Assembly: GCA_019217005.1 (NCBI GenBank)
Contig: JAHBNG010000108.1
Location: 1 to 51,857, forward strand
Length of the DNA stretch: 51,857 nucleotides
From: Chloroflexi bacterium TSY
GTDB taxonomy: Bacteria; Chloroflexota; Anaerolineae; Caldilineales; Caldilineaceae
Direction: 5' to 3'
The position numbers and the translations under genes were made by a program. Below are positions 1-9,476 of the stretch, in pieces (position 1 is the stretch's first letter; each line of letters begins with the position of its first letter). The notes under the pieces are model-generated. The model did no database searches. It saw only the letters and a program-made list of their open reading frames with translations, and was not told the origin of the DNA.

Positions 1-1
1 T

Positions 2-232
2 CTTCCAACATCGTTGATTGCACTCTCAGTTGAGCATTCTGCACAGATAGCAGACAAGTTACGCCAGCAATCTCCCCCCATCATTTGCCGGATTCAGAAT
101 AGTCACCTGCTTTTCGATCCTCGCACCGTTCTACCCAACCAGGTAGAATCATTGCTAGAATCGATCGGTTCACTTTATCAGCAAGGTGTATCAAACAGGG
201 TGCATCAAACAGATCGTTGTCGAGACACCTAG
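2..232 (+). CDS. selA: L-seryl-tRNA(Sec) selenium transferase, C-terminal fragment
   Basis: The reading frame is open from the window edge to a TAG at 230-232. SelA converts seryl-tRNA(Sec) to selenocysteinyl-tRNA(Sec) with selenophosphate and PLP. Only the last ~76 residues are present. They resemble the SelA small C-terminal domain: an alpha-helical stretch, then PPIICRIQNSHLLFDPRTVLP, close to the family pattern 'PP-V-RI-D-LLLDLRTV-P'. The PLP lysine and most of the enzyme lie upstream of base 1. No selB or selC is visible downstream; an IS follows instead. The identification rests on this short tail alone, so confidence is moderate. Confidence 0.6.
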   Translation, partial: LPTSLIALSVEHSAQIADKLRQQSPPIICRIQNSHLLFDPRTVLPNQVESLLESIGSLYQQGVSNRVHQTDRCRDT

Positions 233-524
233 CAATGACCTAGGACAAGTCATGCGGGGTTGAGCAATGTTCGTTATACTCATAGAGTGGTACACCCATT
301 TTTAACGGAGCGTTCATTTCACGTTGTTAATCTATCATACAGGTTAATCTATCATATACTGAGCAGCGCCATAAAATAACACTTTTTAATCGAGAAAGAA
401 TGTTATAATGTGCTGCTGCGGAGTATGTATATCGAGCAGCTGTCTCTTTATCGTTCTATCTATTCAAGCACAAAGTCGAAATAGATGCATTTAATCAGCT
501 CGATAGTTGTATTTTGAGCAGGTG
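233..524. other. Intergenic, no gene seen
   Basis: AT-rich spacer between the selA tail and the IS701-like element. The only pattern seen is a 14-bp direct repeat (gttaatctatcata) at 326-339 and 343-356, a 17-bp period. No convincing terminator or promoter was recognised. Confidence 0.5.
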
Positions 525-844
525 CCGGATTTGACAAAGTCAAAATTAAGCAGAGCAGGCCTGCTGTTTGACGAAAAGGGTAGCGAAGACCTCTGCAATC
601 TCCTGTCCGTCATTCAAGGCATGATGTGCAGTCAAGATGAGATCTTGAATTAGTGACTGAGCTTGCTGCCGAGTAGCCTCACCAAGGGATTTGCTGGGCG
701 AGAATTGAGTTTTAGCCAATGATGGTCCCAAACAATCAAGGTGCAAGAGAGAATAAGCCACGAAGACCAGAGACCAATGTTTTTGAAAGGCGTGGGCAGT
801 TCGCATGCAATATTCATCAAGGCCAAGCAGTTGTTTACCATCCT

Positions 845-1059
845 CAGTAGATCCAAATTTCAGGTTTTGAGAGAGAATTCTGGCTAAACAGTTGACATAA
901 ATACAAATTTGCCGGTCGATATCTAGTTTTTGCGTTAGATTTGGGCGATTTTCAGATATGAAATAGGTTGTTTTCTGTAACCGAAATCTGAATAAATGAC
1001 TCCAAAATCCCTGCAATCTCGACTGAAAATCGCCAAAAACGCCAAATTTGGATCTACTG
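845..1059. mobile_element. 215-bp MITE inside the IS701 transposase
   Basis: Perfect 16-bp terminal inverted repeats cagtagatccaaattt / aaatttggatctactg bound 845-1059, flanked by the 5-bp target duplication atcct (840-844 and 1060-1064). No reading frame of note lies inside. Excision with one duplication exactly restores the transposase frame, which fixes the boundaries to the base. No second copy was seen in the window. Confidence 0.85.
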
Positions 1060-1250
1060 ATCCTGATAAACCGTCTCGATAGGCCAACGAAGCAGGTAAA
1101 TCGAGAGAATGCGTTTGGCATTACAATCAGTGCGATTGGTCACTAAAACGGCCTAATTGCCTTGCAATTCAGGATTATCAAAACTAATCACGATGCGTAC
1201 CTTGCCGATAGAAGGGATACGCACAGTCATGGTAAAGGTATAGTAAGTAC

Positions 1251-1405
1251 GGGGTGGTTCAGAATTAGGTTTACACTTTTGATACATAGATAAAAATCTA
1301 TATGAGGTCATTTTCTGCCTGAGCATGGCTCAAAGTAGAAAATATAAACATCTTTTCTCTTTGCAAAAATGTAAACCTAATTGTCCGCCTAAAATGAACC
1401 ACCCC
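1251..1405 (+). mobile_element. 155-bp MITE, variant B, copy 1
   Basis: Terminal inverted repeat ggggtggttca / tgaaccacccc, exactly 155 bp, flanked by the 8-bp duplication gtaagtac (1243-1250 and 1406-1413). It is inserted in the IS701 transposase gene. Its interior (gagcatggctc centre) differs from the four identical copies elsewhere and matches the outer element at 16614-16931. Confidence 0.9.
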
Positions 1406-2525
1406 GTAAGTACGACCATCAATGGTGACAGGTTTGTAGGCATTCTGGGGGATGTAGGGGACCAACTCTTTGACTTTAATATGTGGCCCCTCGAAAGTTA
1501 TCGGCTGACCGTCTTCATCTCGCAAACGAAAGCTATTTGTCTCCAGATTGCGATTGCACTTCAAGATGCTGATCCAATCTTTATTCAGACGATCGAGTAC
1601 AGCTAGAAGATCTGGAGCGAGATACCAACCATCGAAGAGAGCCCAACCAAAGATAAGGGTTCGTTCAACAGCTTTTTTCAACCAGTTCACTGGCAATGGT
1701 TATCTTGGTCTTAAACGCTTCGTCTAGCCCTCGAAAGGCGGGGTCAGTTAATAGGTGGCTATCCACTCGTTTATGAAAAGCGGTTCGTTCTTTCTTTTTC
1801 TTGGGAATCTCAGTCACTGGGAAATGGTTTTCCACAAATGCTTCCCAGTCGGTAAACTCTTCGTACCGTCGGTAGATACTTGCATCGACCGGAAAACGAA
1901 CAGCGCCACTGACATAGTGACTTGTGACTAAGTTATGAGCCAGTGGATGCTGACCATTGCTATGATTGTAGTGTGTATCGATATACTCGAACAGACTTCC
2001 CACGTGTTCACATAGTGTATCGTCAATCGCTAATACCGATTCTGACTCTGAACGTTGGTATTGTGCTGTCTCTGACTTCATGTAACCTATACGCTCATCA
2101 TTGAGTTTTTCGGCTCGCCAAGGAGCTTCACTCAAATACCGTGATATATTCGTCTTATCTGCACTATCTAGAATGCAGCGGGCAATATTTGCCATGCTTT
2201 TGTTGTCCAAGACCATCAGACCCGTCAGATAGTTTTCAAAGTGGCGAAACTGTTTACGATTGGCAAATACTGAACGAAAGGTTTCGCTATGCTCCCTGAC
2301 CAGTGGCGCTACATTCACTATCGGCAATTGCATCTTGATGGCTCCTTTTTCGCACTTTTTTCTTGATGCAATCTATTGAGATGACTTTTGTCTCTTTTGT
2401 CAAATTTGGAAAATATTCATTTCACAACTATCGAGTAATCAGTTTGGACGATAAGTTTGCTCCGAGTATAATCAGATTGACTCAGTAGGGTTCAGCATCA
2501 AAAGCTCGATCACGATATATCCTGA

Positions 2526-2602
2526 GTATGTATCACAAAGTGTGTAGATGAAGGAGATCCTCTGACTGAGTGGTCTCTATTTACACACTTTTGGACACAC
2601 GG
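2526..2602. repeat. 79-bp palindromic repeat, copy 1
   Basis: A near-perfect hairpin sequence: arms around caaagtgtgtagatga and tttacacacttttggacac, with the central motif ctctgactgag. Related copies are at 17092-17172 and 41037-41115. It lies in the 280-bp spacer upstream of rseP and could be a non-autonomous mobile element or a transcription terminator. Confidence 0.7.
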
Positions 2603-2696
2603 TCATATATTTTCGAGTTATGTGATACTCGTTCCTTCATGTTGAGTAATGAATAAATCATAGTACATAGGGTACTAGATTGCGAAAGGCACGAAG

Positions 2697-4067
2697 ATGG
2701 TTACAATAATTTCGTTTGTAATAGTTTTGGGTATTCTCGTCTTTATCCATGAATTTGGACATTATTGGTTTGCACGCCGCAACGGCATTGTTGTTGAAGA
2801 ATTTGGGATGGGTTATCCTCCACGTCTGGTCAAATTATTTACATATGATGGAACCGACTTTACGATTAACTGGATTCCCTTTGGTGGCTTCGCGCGAATG
2901 AAGGGAGAAGATGCGGGGGATATGTCTCCAGGCTCCTTCAATGCGGCAACGAAAGGCGGACGTGCAATCACGCTTCTGGCAGGACCAGCCATGAATGCAC
3001 TTTTGGCCATCATTCTCTTTGCAGCCAGCTTCCTTATGGGATTTCCAGCCGCTGCCGCCCATCCGCAAATAGCATCCGATGTTGATACAGCGTTGATCCA
3101 ACCATACGGTCTACAAGCGGGCGACATTCTACTACGGTTTAATGATCTCCCGGTTCTTGTGAGTGCTTTTCCAGAGATGCCTTATCAAATTCGCAGTGAC
3201 TTAGCCCCCTCTGCCGAAAATGCTGAAGCAAGCGATAGTGAAAATCTGCTGATTGTGAGTCGCGATGGTCAACTCATTAAAATTGCTCTTCCCAATCCGG
3301 ACGCTTTAGATAATATTTTAGCGTCAATCAAGAATGTTCCTGTTCTAACAACCCAGATAATTGGAATTGCGGATGAAAGCCCAGCGTTGGCAGCGGGTCT
3401 CACAGAAGGTGATCTTGTTTATGAAGTCGACGATGTATTAATCACGGAAAAAAATCCGTTGAATAAAGTCATTACAGAGCGCGCAGGGCAAGAAGTGACG
3501 ATTACCTTATTACGCGGAGAGAGTTGGGAGCAAGTTCCAATTGTCCCTCGCAAGAACCCTCCAGATAACCAAGGTGCTTTGGGTATCGTTATTAGTCCCA
3601 TTCGACAACTTGCGACATTGTCTGTTGTCGATGCAGTCATTGAAGGAACACGCAGCACCTTTCAGTACTTTGGGCTTGTTCTACAGCTGCCCTACTTGCT
3701 ACTTTCAGGGCAGAACGTGGGATCTGACACAGACATGTTAGGACCAGTTGGGATTGCAAAACTGGTGGGAAATGCGGCGTCTGCAACCATTGAAACGGGC
3801 CTACTTTTTCCGATTCTTCGTTTGTCGGCGGTTTTGAGCGCAGCATTAGCGGTTACAAATATGTTGCCGTTGCCAGCTCTAGATGGTGGCCGCCTCTTTT
3901 TTATCTTGATCGAAACTGTCCGTGGCCGACGAATTAGCCCTGAACGCGAGGGTATGGTCCATATGGTTGGTTTTGTTCTTCTATTAGGGCTGCTGGTTCT
4001 GATCACGGTACGTGATATCAGTACCACGCGACAGGGAATCGACTGGATTCAGATTTTGGGTCAGTAA
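2697..4067 (+). CDS. rseP: Site-2 intramembrane metalloprotease RseP
   Basis: Membrane zinc protease that cleaves transmembrane anti-sigma factors or signal peptides. The zinc motif HEFGH is at residues 18-22 inside the first membrane segment. The second conserved motif, NMLPLPALDGGR, lies near the C-terminus and supplies the third metal ligand. A PDZ domain occupies roughly residues 215-285 (ESPALAAGLTEGDLVYEV); a less typical region precedes it. The length of 456 aa suits the RIP family. ATG at 2697 is the natural start because the first helix begins at once. The gene runs 8 bp ahead of the zinc-ribbon/LysM gene, suggesting co-transcription. No sigma/anti-sigma pair is adjacent, so the substrate is unknown. 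Confidence 0.93.
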   Translation: MVTIISFVIVLGILVFIHEFGHYWFARRNGIVVEEFGMGYPPRLVKLFTYDGTDFTINWIPFGGFARMKGEDAGDMSPGSFNAATKGGRAITLLAGPAMNALLAIILFAASFLMGFPAAAAHPQIASDVDTALIQPYGLQAGDILLRFNDLPVLVSAFPEMPYQIRSDLAPSAENAEASDSENLLIVSRDGQLIKIALPNPDALDNILASIKNVPVLTTQIIGIADESPALAAGLTEGDLVYEVDDVLITEKNPLNKVITERAGQEVTITLLRGESWEQVPIVPRKNPPDNQGALGIVISPIRQLATLSVVDAVIEGTRSTFQYFGLVLQLPYLLLSGQNVGSDTDMLGPVGIAKLVGNAASATIETGLLFPILRLSAVLSAALAVTNMLPLPALDGGRLFFILIETVRGRRISPEREGMVHMVGFVLLLGLLVLITVRDISTTRQGIDWIQILGQ

Positions 4068-4075
4068 TAGCATAT

Positions 4076-5926
4076 ATGGAGAAGTATGAAATTCGACATA
4101 TCGGATCACCAGAAGCAGAAGACGATGCAATTGCGCCTTCCCTGATCCGCTGTCGACAATGTGGGCAGTCAGCCTATGAAAGCCTGGTTATTTGTCCGCA
4201 CTGTGGACGAGAACTTCATCCAGCGTCCTCCAAATATATTTTGTGGGGAGCGCCAGTTATCCTTGTTTTTCTCTTTGGTGCAGTATTGGCAACATGGGGT
4301 GCTGGCCCATTTGCATTAAGGGAGAGACAGAATAGCCTGGAAGTATCCACAAACGATAATCGCGTGGTTGAACCACAAGTCACTCTGGATACACCCATAG
4401 CAGTGACGGAACAAGCCGCTGGCGAATCTGTGAGTGCTCTCTCTCAGGATTCGGTAGATGAATCGGAACAGGTAACAATCGCGCTGGCAACAACATCTGA
4501 ACAAGATGCTCTATCCCAAGCCCCAGAAGGAATGACAGAGGAAGCTACGGAGAAAGAAACCAACACGGTGACGTTATTACCAACAAATACGACGCAATCA
4601 ACAGAAACGGCAACTCAAACAGCGAAAGCCTTAGTTGAAACACCAACACCAAAAGCTAGTCAAGTGGACCACTCTGGAGAGACCGTTACTCAAAATGCTA
4701 CCCAGGCCGTATTGCCGAGCGAAGGGAAGGATGGAACGCGAGGCAAAAGTACACCTAATGCCAACATAGATACGCTCGCTCCAAATGCACAAGCTTCTAT
4801 TGATCAACAAATTGGTACTGATGCAGATCAAGGAGTGATTACAATTGCCAGTCTTCGCGCTACACAACAAGCATCGGAGCAACGAACAACAACTACAGCT
4901 TTGATTGAAACCGCAACCCAAACAGCAACCCGAAAGTCTTCAGCTCGATCCGTCACGGGTATTTCAATTGCCCTGAATACAGCAACACCAACAAAGGACG
5001 CTGCACGTCAAATTGCCTTAGAAATTGGAGGAAATACAGTCAGTTCGACCAAAGTTCTGACTCGTTTACCAACAAATACGCCAACAAATACAGCAACTGC
5101 AACAAGACAGCCGACTTCAACACCGTCGGCAACATCAGAACCGACGTCGACACCAACAGACGCCGCGGATGTCACATATGTGATCCGCGGTGGCGATACG
5201 TTACTCGGAATTGCGCGACAGTTTGATACAACAGTTGAAGCATTGATGGCAACAAATTCTCTTACTGCGGAAGATGTCCGTCGGTTGCGACCGGGGAGCA
5301 AACTCGTAATCCCCGACGCATCACCGGCAGCTAACATAGACCAGTCAGAGCGTCTAACACCGACAACTGCTCCGTTGCGCACATATGTCATTCAATCGGG
5401 TGACACTCCAGTCGCCATTGCCCAACGATATGGGATTTCTGTTCAGTCTCTTTTGGCTGCCAATAACTTGACCTCGGAGGATGCGCGGCGTCTTCGGACA
5501 GGGCAAGAGCTTGTTGTCCCAACGGAAGAGCAGAGCGCCCAGGCATCTCTGCGGTCGTCTCGTAACATCAGTCAATATCGTCTCGACACACCCATTTTAT
5601 TAAGTCCCGAGGATCGGACCCCGATGAGCTGTCGCACAACTGATAGTTTAGTTTGGGGAGCCGTCCCATTTATGGCACCTACGGATAAGTACATCCTTCA
5701 CTTGGGATTTGTCGCTTCGATTGGTTCAAATGGCGAGCCAAACATCACTTGGATTTTAGAACAAGTTCGTGAAGTAAACCGCACATCATGGGATTTGGAC
5801 AATAACTATTGTGGACTGGCGCCACAAGAATTGGGACGCCGTTGGCATTGGTGGGTGCAAGTAGTCGACGAGAACGAAATTCCTGTCAGTCTACCTAGTG
5901 AGATACGAACGTTTAGTTGGAATTAG
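4076..5926 (+). CDS. Zinc-ribbon, single-span membrane protein with two LysM domains
   Basis: 616 aa. A cytoplasmic zinc ribbon comes first (C26-x2-C29, C40-x2-C43), then one membrane helix at about 55-74. A long Thr/Ala/Gln-rich, low-complexity segment follows to about residue 365. Two LysM domains then occur at about 367-412 and 436-480 (YVIRGGDTLLGIARQF; YVIQSGDTPVAIAQRYG). The C-terminal ~125 residues are Trp-rich (LVWGAVPF, WHWWVQVVDE). LysM binds peptidoglycan-type glycans, so the outer part is probably wall- or envelope-associated. The Thr-rich spacer looks like a stalk. The C-terminal domain is not recognised; it resembles the beta-rich module that follows LysM in other Chloroflexota proteins. 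Exact role unknown. Confidence 0.82.
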   Translation: MEKYEIRHIGSPEAEDDAIAPSLIRCRQCGQSAYESLVICPHCGRELHPASSKYILWGAPVILVFLFGAVLATWGAGPFALRERQNSLEVSTNDNRVVEPQVTLDTPIAVTEQAAGESVSALSQDSVDESEQVTIALATTSEQDALSQAPEGMTEEATEKETNTVTLLPTNTTQSTETATQTAKALVETPTPKASQVDHSGETVTQNATQAVLPSEGKDGTRGKSTPNANIDTLAPNAQASIDQQIGTDADQGVITIASLRATQQASEQRTTTTALIETATQTATRKSSARSVTGISIALNTATPTKDAARQIALEIGGNTVSSTKVLTRLPTNTPTNTATATRQPTSTPSATSEPTSTPTDAADVTYVIRGGDTLLGIARQFDTTVEALMATNSLTAEDVRRLRPGSKLVIPDASPAANIDQSERLTPTTAPLRTYVIQSGDTPVAIAQRYGISVQSLLAANNLTSEDARRLRTGQELVVPTEEQSAQASLRSSRNISQYRLDTPILLSPEDRTPMSCRTTDSLVWGAVPFMAPTDKYILHLGFVASIGSNGEPNITWILEQVREVNRTSWDLDNNYCGLAPQELGRRWHWWVQVVDENEIPVSLPSEIRTFSWN

Positions 5927-6054
5927 CGCCGCAATTCTCGCGTCACGACTAAAATTGTAAATCTTTTCAATAAGATCGGCATTTTGGTCAAGTAGAGCGT
6001 TGAGGAACGGCGATAGTTTCGAGAATTAATGTAGTCCTAGCAGGAAGTAACCAT

Positions 6055-7140
6055 ATGCCCAAAAATGAGAACTCTCCTAAAGAGAACCAAAAGAACAAAT
6101 TCGCAAATTCATCTCAATCAGATACAACCGTAGAGAGTTTACTCTATGGTTTGATAGGAGATGCGGAAGACGCCGAGATTAGTCAGTTGCTGATCTTATC
6201 CGATCTTTCACGCCAGAATGCACATCTTGTTCATCAACACTGGAATTCGATTCCCCAAGACAGACGACGTTCGGTCATTCAGATTCTAGTAAATGAAGCA
6301 GAAGTCAATCTAGATGTTCATCTAGAACGCCTGCTGCGTATCACCCTGGAAGATGCCGATCCAACAGTGCGAGCCCTCTCTATTCGTGGTTTATGCGAAG
6401 AGCAGAGTAGTGATCTGGTCGGACGATTTATTCATATGCTACAGGATGATCCGGACCAAGATGTACGAATTGAAGCGGCTAAAGCACTTGGGAATTATGT
6501 TTTGGCTGGCGAGCTGAACGAGTTCGATGCATCACTAGCGATGCACGCCGAAGAAGAGTTGCTTTCAATGATTCATAGTCTCAACGAGCCACTCGAGCTG
6601 CGTTGCGCATCGCTGGAGAGTGTCGCTTACTCAGGCGAATTGGGCATTCGTCAGATGATTGAGGATGCGTATTATGATAGCGAAGAAGAGATGATGCGTC
6701 TAAGTGCTTTGGTGGCAATGGGACGCAGTGCCGATGTCCGCTGGCGCGGCTTTGTTCGTGCCGAGCTGCAAAACCCATCCCCTAGTATGCGCACCCAAGC
6801 GGCCATCTCCGCTGGTGAACTCGAGACACAAACCGCATTAGATGATCTGTTGCGTCTTGTGGATGATCCAGAAAAATCTGTTCGTCTGGCTGCAATTTTT
6901 GCGTTGGGACGTATCGGAGGTCAAGATGCAACTGACGCTCTTGAAACAGTGAGCCAGACAAGTGAACCCGACGAAATTAAAGCAGCCCAAGACGCGTTAG
7001 AGGAAATGGCATTTTATGCGAATCCAGAAGGAACTCCTCTCTTTGATGAAACAGAGGAAGATTTGATCGACTTAGAGATCGATTCTTGGAACACGCAATA
7101 TGATTGGGATGATCTGGATTGGGGTGAATACGAAGAATAG
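6055..7140 (+). CDS. HEAT-repeat protein
   Basis: 361 aa, strongly acidic, no signal peptide or membrane helix. PBS-lyase-type HEAT repeats are recognisable, for example DDPDQDVRIEAAKALGNY and DDPEKSVRLAAIFALGRIGG, with the classic helix-turn-helix spacing of about 30 residues. The C-terminus is an Asp/Glu/Trp-rich tail (DDLDWGEYEE). HEAT arrays act as protein-binding scaffolds. The start ATG at 6055 follows an acceptable ribosome-binding site (agcaggaag). It sits 14 bp before the next gene and probably belongs to one operon with the hypothetical and TPR proteins; the partner is unknown. Confidence 0.8.
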   Translation: MPKNENSPKENQKNKFANSSQSDTTVESLLYGLIGDAEDAEISQLLILSDLSRQNAHLVHQHWNSIPQDRRRSVIQILVNEAEVNLDVHLERLLRITLEDADPTVRALSIRGLCEEQSSDLVGRFIHMLQDDPDQDVRIEAAKALGNYVLAGELNEFDASLAMHAEEELLSMIHSLNEPLELRCASLESVAYSGELGIRQMIEDAYYDSEEEMMRLSALVAMGRSADVRWRGFVRAELQNPSPSMRTQAAISAGELETQTALDDLLRLVDDPEKSVRLAAIFALGRIGGQDATDALETVSQTSEPDEIKAAQDALEEMAFYANPEGTPLFDETEEDLIDLEIDSWNTQYDWDDLDWGEYEE

Positions 7141-7154
7141 AATAGAGTTGCGGC

Positions 7155-7523
7155 GTGAATTTGAAACTAAAACGTTTGGTGCGTACAAGTAGCTCTGAAC
7201 AGTATGCATTATTCGATCTTGATCAAGTTGATTTAGATCAACAACCCATTACGATCGGCAAGCTCGATGTCCATTATACGGGAGAAGGTTTATATGGAAC
7301 GCTTTTACTCTGGGATGATACGTCTCGGGAGTTGGATCTAGGACGGAGAGCAGATTTCGTGCAAGCTCTGCTAGATGAAATTGCGCAGCCAATGGGTGTG
7401 CCAAGTGAATATGTTGTTGAGTTTTTTGCACCAACTTTAGATGAATACAAGGTCTTTCACAATGTTGGTGAGATAGACATCGATGAGAGAGATGATAGTG
7501 AAATCGAATATGTCTCAGATTGA
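7155..7523 (+). CDS. Conserved-type hypothetical protein, 122 aa
   Basis: GTG start at 7155, 14 bp after the HEAT gene; the 3' end overlaps the start of the TPR gene. The product is acidic and soluble, with alternating short beta-like segments (IGKLDVHYTGEGLYGTLLLWDD) and an amphipathic helix. No catalytic motif or known domain was recognised. Tight packing between two protein-interaction genes is the main reason to regard it as real. Confidence 0.65.
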   Translation: MNLKLKRLVRTSSSEQYALFDLDQVDLDQQPITIGKLDVHYTGEGLYGTLLLWDDTSRELDLGRRADFVQALLDEIAQPMGVPSEYVVEFFAPTLDEYKVFHNVGEIDIDERDDSEIEYVSD

Positions 7524-8028
7524 ATTACATCAGATTCTCGGTATGAGTGCTCAATTGCTCTCTCAGAATCGTGCAGATGAGGCGCTCGAAATATTGATTC
7601 CGCTCTATGAAGTATCGCCAGATAATCTGGATGTGGCCATCAATTTGGGAGGCGCATACATTTTGCTGCAGCAATGGCGCAAAGCAGTTCGCGTCTTGGA
7701 ACCAGCATCCAGGCAATATCCAGACAATGCCATGATCTGGGCCAACCTTGGGGCAGCCTATTTGGGTCCCTTGGAAACGGCGGGACCACGCCAACAGACG
7801 CGTGCTATAGAAGCCTATGAACGTGCGATCAAGGCAGATCCCAAGGCGCCAAACGTACACTACCACCTGGGTCTTATCTACGCAGACCAAAAAAAGTTGA
7901 TCCCAGCACACCACTATTTCCAACAGGCACTGGACGTTAATCCTCAGGATCGTGATGCCCAGCGTTGGCTAACGAGGATCACCAGAGCAATTGCCGAACA
8001 AGATGAGACCAATCTGGATCCTATATGA
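7510..8028 (+). CDS. Tetratricopeptide-repeat protein
   Basis: 172 aa from ATG 7510, chosen over an upstream GTG at 7483 because it overlaps the previous gene less and begins at the helical region. About four TPR units span the protein. The best are NAMIWANLGAAYLG, TRAIEAYERAIKADPKAP and VHYHLGLIYADQKKLIPA, with the usual W/L/G/Y/A/P pattern. TPRs bind protein partners. The stop overlaps the next start as ATGA (8025-8028), a sign of translational coupling to the FecR-like membrane protein, which is the most likely partner. No enzyme domain is present. Confidence 0.85.
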   Translation: MSQIELHQILGMSAQLLSQNRADEALEILIPLYEVSPDNLDVAINLGGAYILLQQWRKAVRVLEPASRQYPDNAMIWANLGAAYLGPLETAGPRQQTRAIEAYERAIKADPKAPNVHYHLGLIYADQKKLIPAHHYFQQALDVNPQDRDAQRWLTRITRAIAEQDETNLDPI

Positions 8029-9383
8029 GTCAAAGATCCTCATCCTCAACTGAAGTGATTGATCCGCTTGCCTCAGCTTCGTGGCCAGATCAATCAATTC
8101 AATTGAGAGAAAATCCAGAGCGTCTGGCCTGGATCGTGATTCTAATTAGCTTTGGAATTCTCGTTGCGCTTTGCTTTATTGTTCCAGCTAGTTATAGATA
8201 CATTGTACGCTATGCTACAGTCAGCCAAGAAGCACAGTTGCAATCAACGTTGGGCACTCTTTTTTACTACTCATCCAAGTCTTCTGAACCAATCGCTATT
8301 ACAACCACACATAACGACGTTGTAGAGGGAAGTCGTATAGAAGCAAAGGGAGACTCGACTCAAGGGACTTTGGGGTTCTTTACGGAAAATGAATTACAAG
8401 AAGAGGAGTTACAACAAGGGGTGGAGGTAATCTCTATCGAATCCTTTGGGAGTATCCAACTCTATGCAAACACCAGCGTTGAAATCCAACGATTGCGAAG
8501 ACCAATGTTTGAACGCAGCCCAGAACCCTACCAGGTCCGTCTTTTTATGCAACAGGGGCAAGCGCGTGTCTTTACGAATAGCGGGCACAATCGTACTCTG
8601 GATGTAGAACTGCTCTCGCCTCATGGCTCTATTGATTTTGGTGTAGGAACTTATCAAGTTTCTGTCACGACTGAACGCACCAATATCACCGTACGTGAGG
8701 GGAGCGCCACGCTGAGCCAAGGTCGCGAACGAACACTTCTGATCGATAATACCCAACGCGCCTGGATGACTGTTGATGATATAACCCAAAAATCTGCATC
8801 TGAGGAACAGAATTTGGTGCTTTCTGCCGAGTTTGCTGAAGATTGGCTCACGTATGTCAGCCGGGAAGATGTACCAGACCTTAATCCGGGAATTGTTAAA
8901 TTTGTCGAAAATGATGGACGTAAGGTGGCGTTCTTCACGCGAACTGACGGTCCCAATGCACATACGGAGGTCGGTATTAGCCAAGAAATTAATAAGGACG
9001 TCAATGTTTATGACTACCTTAGCTTACAGTTCGGTGTCAAGATTCTGCACCAAAACCTGGCAGGAGGAGGGACAGTTGGCACCGAATTTCCGCTGCGTGT
9101 CGAGATTACCTATACTGATATCTACGGCAAACAGCTGGCGTGGGGGTCAGGATTTTATTACCTCGATCCGGCGGAAGATGATAACCCACAGAACGATCTG
9201 TGGCCACTGGCCGATAGTGAAAAGACGAAGCAGGCGCGTTGGTATGATTATCAATCGCCTAACTTGATCGATCTTTGGCGCTCGAATCAGACTCCACCTG
9301 CCCGCATCGACAGCATTCGTATATATGCCAGCGGTCATAAATATCAGAGTGCAGTTAGCGAGGTTTACCTCCTTGCTCAATAG
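8025..9383 (+). CDS. Membrane-anchored FecR-like protein
   Basis: 452 aa. A short cytoplasmic N-terminus leads into one membrane helix at about residues 35-57, so most of the protein is extracytoplasmic. Residues ~120-250 resemble a FecR/DUF-type beta-sandwich: a value is placed on the surface, a string of beta strands follows, and SPHGSIDFGVGTYQVSV matches the FecR 'tp.G...v.GT.f.v' pattern. The remaining ~200 residues look like a carbohydrate-binding-type beta domain (ARWYDYQSPNLIDLW); this is tentative. The start overlaps the TPR stop by 4 bp. No TonB system or ECF sigma lies nearby, so the role may be envelope sensing rather than iron signalling. Confidence 0.7.
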   Translation: MSQRSSSSTEVIDPLASASWPDQSIQLRENPERLAWIVILISFGILVALCFIVPASYRYIVRYATVSQEAQLQSTLGTLFYYSSKSSEPIAITTTHNDVVEGSRIEAKGDSTQGTLGFFTENELQEEELQQGVEVISIESFGSIQLYANTSVEIQRLRRPMFERSPEPYQVRLFMQQGQARVFTNSGHNRTLDVELLSPHGSIDFGVGTYQVSVTTERTNITVREGSATLSQGRERTLLIDNTQRAWMTVDDITQKSASEEQNLVLSAEFAEDWLTYVSREDVPDLNPGIVKFVENDGRKVAFFTRTDGPNAHTEVGISQEINKDVNVYDYLSLQFGVKILHQNLAGGGTVGTEFPLRVEITYTDIYGKQLAWGSGFYYLDPAEDDNPQNDLWPLADSEKTKQARWYDYQSPNLIDLWRSNQTPPARIDSIRIYASGHKYQSAVSEVYLLAQ

Positions 9384-9476
9384 ATTGGCCTTAGTCATTG
9401 TTTCGTCCAAATGGCACTGTCTTCTCGCCCGTAATGCTGAACAAACTGGCAGTTTGTTCTACGATTGGACGGAACG

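Larger units (their letters stand above)
546..2333 (-). pseudogene. IS701-family DDE transposase, disrupted
   Basis: The start is ATG at 2333 on the minus strand. The N-terminal part (to about 1665) runs through FRHFENYLTGLM and VLAIDDTLCEHVG, typical of IS701 transposases. The frame then breaks at an A6 tract near 1680; five A would keep it open into VERTLIFGWALFDGWYLAPDLL. A 155-bp MITE interrupts it at 1251-1405 and a 215-bp MITE at 845-1059. Removing each insertion with one target copy restores the protein: VTIDGRTYYTF across the first, and RWPIETVYQDGKQLLGLDEY across the second. The latter is the conserved YREK-like region of the family. The C-terminus ends at 546. The gene is non-functional as it stands; family assignment is by motif recognition. 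Confidence 0.8.
525..2409 (-). mobile_element. IS701-like insertion sequence, dead, carrying two nested MITEs
   Basis: The element is bounded by imperfect inverted ends, ccggatttgacaaa at 525-538 and the complement of ccaaatttgacaaa at 2396-2409 (12 of 14 match). It holds one minus-strand transposase gene. Subtracting the two insertions inside it (215 + 5 bp and 155 + 8 bp) leaves about 1.5 kb, a normal IS701-family size. The exact outer ends and a target duplication were not established, so the boundaries are approximate. Confidence 0.6.

Noticed and set aside
546..1121. 191-aa minus-strand protein as a stand-alone gene
   Set aside because: Its first half is translated 215-bp MITE and the second half is the C-terminus of the IS701 transposase.
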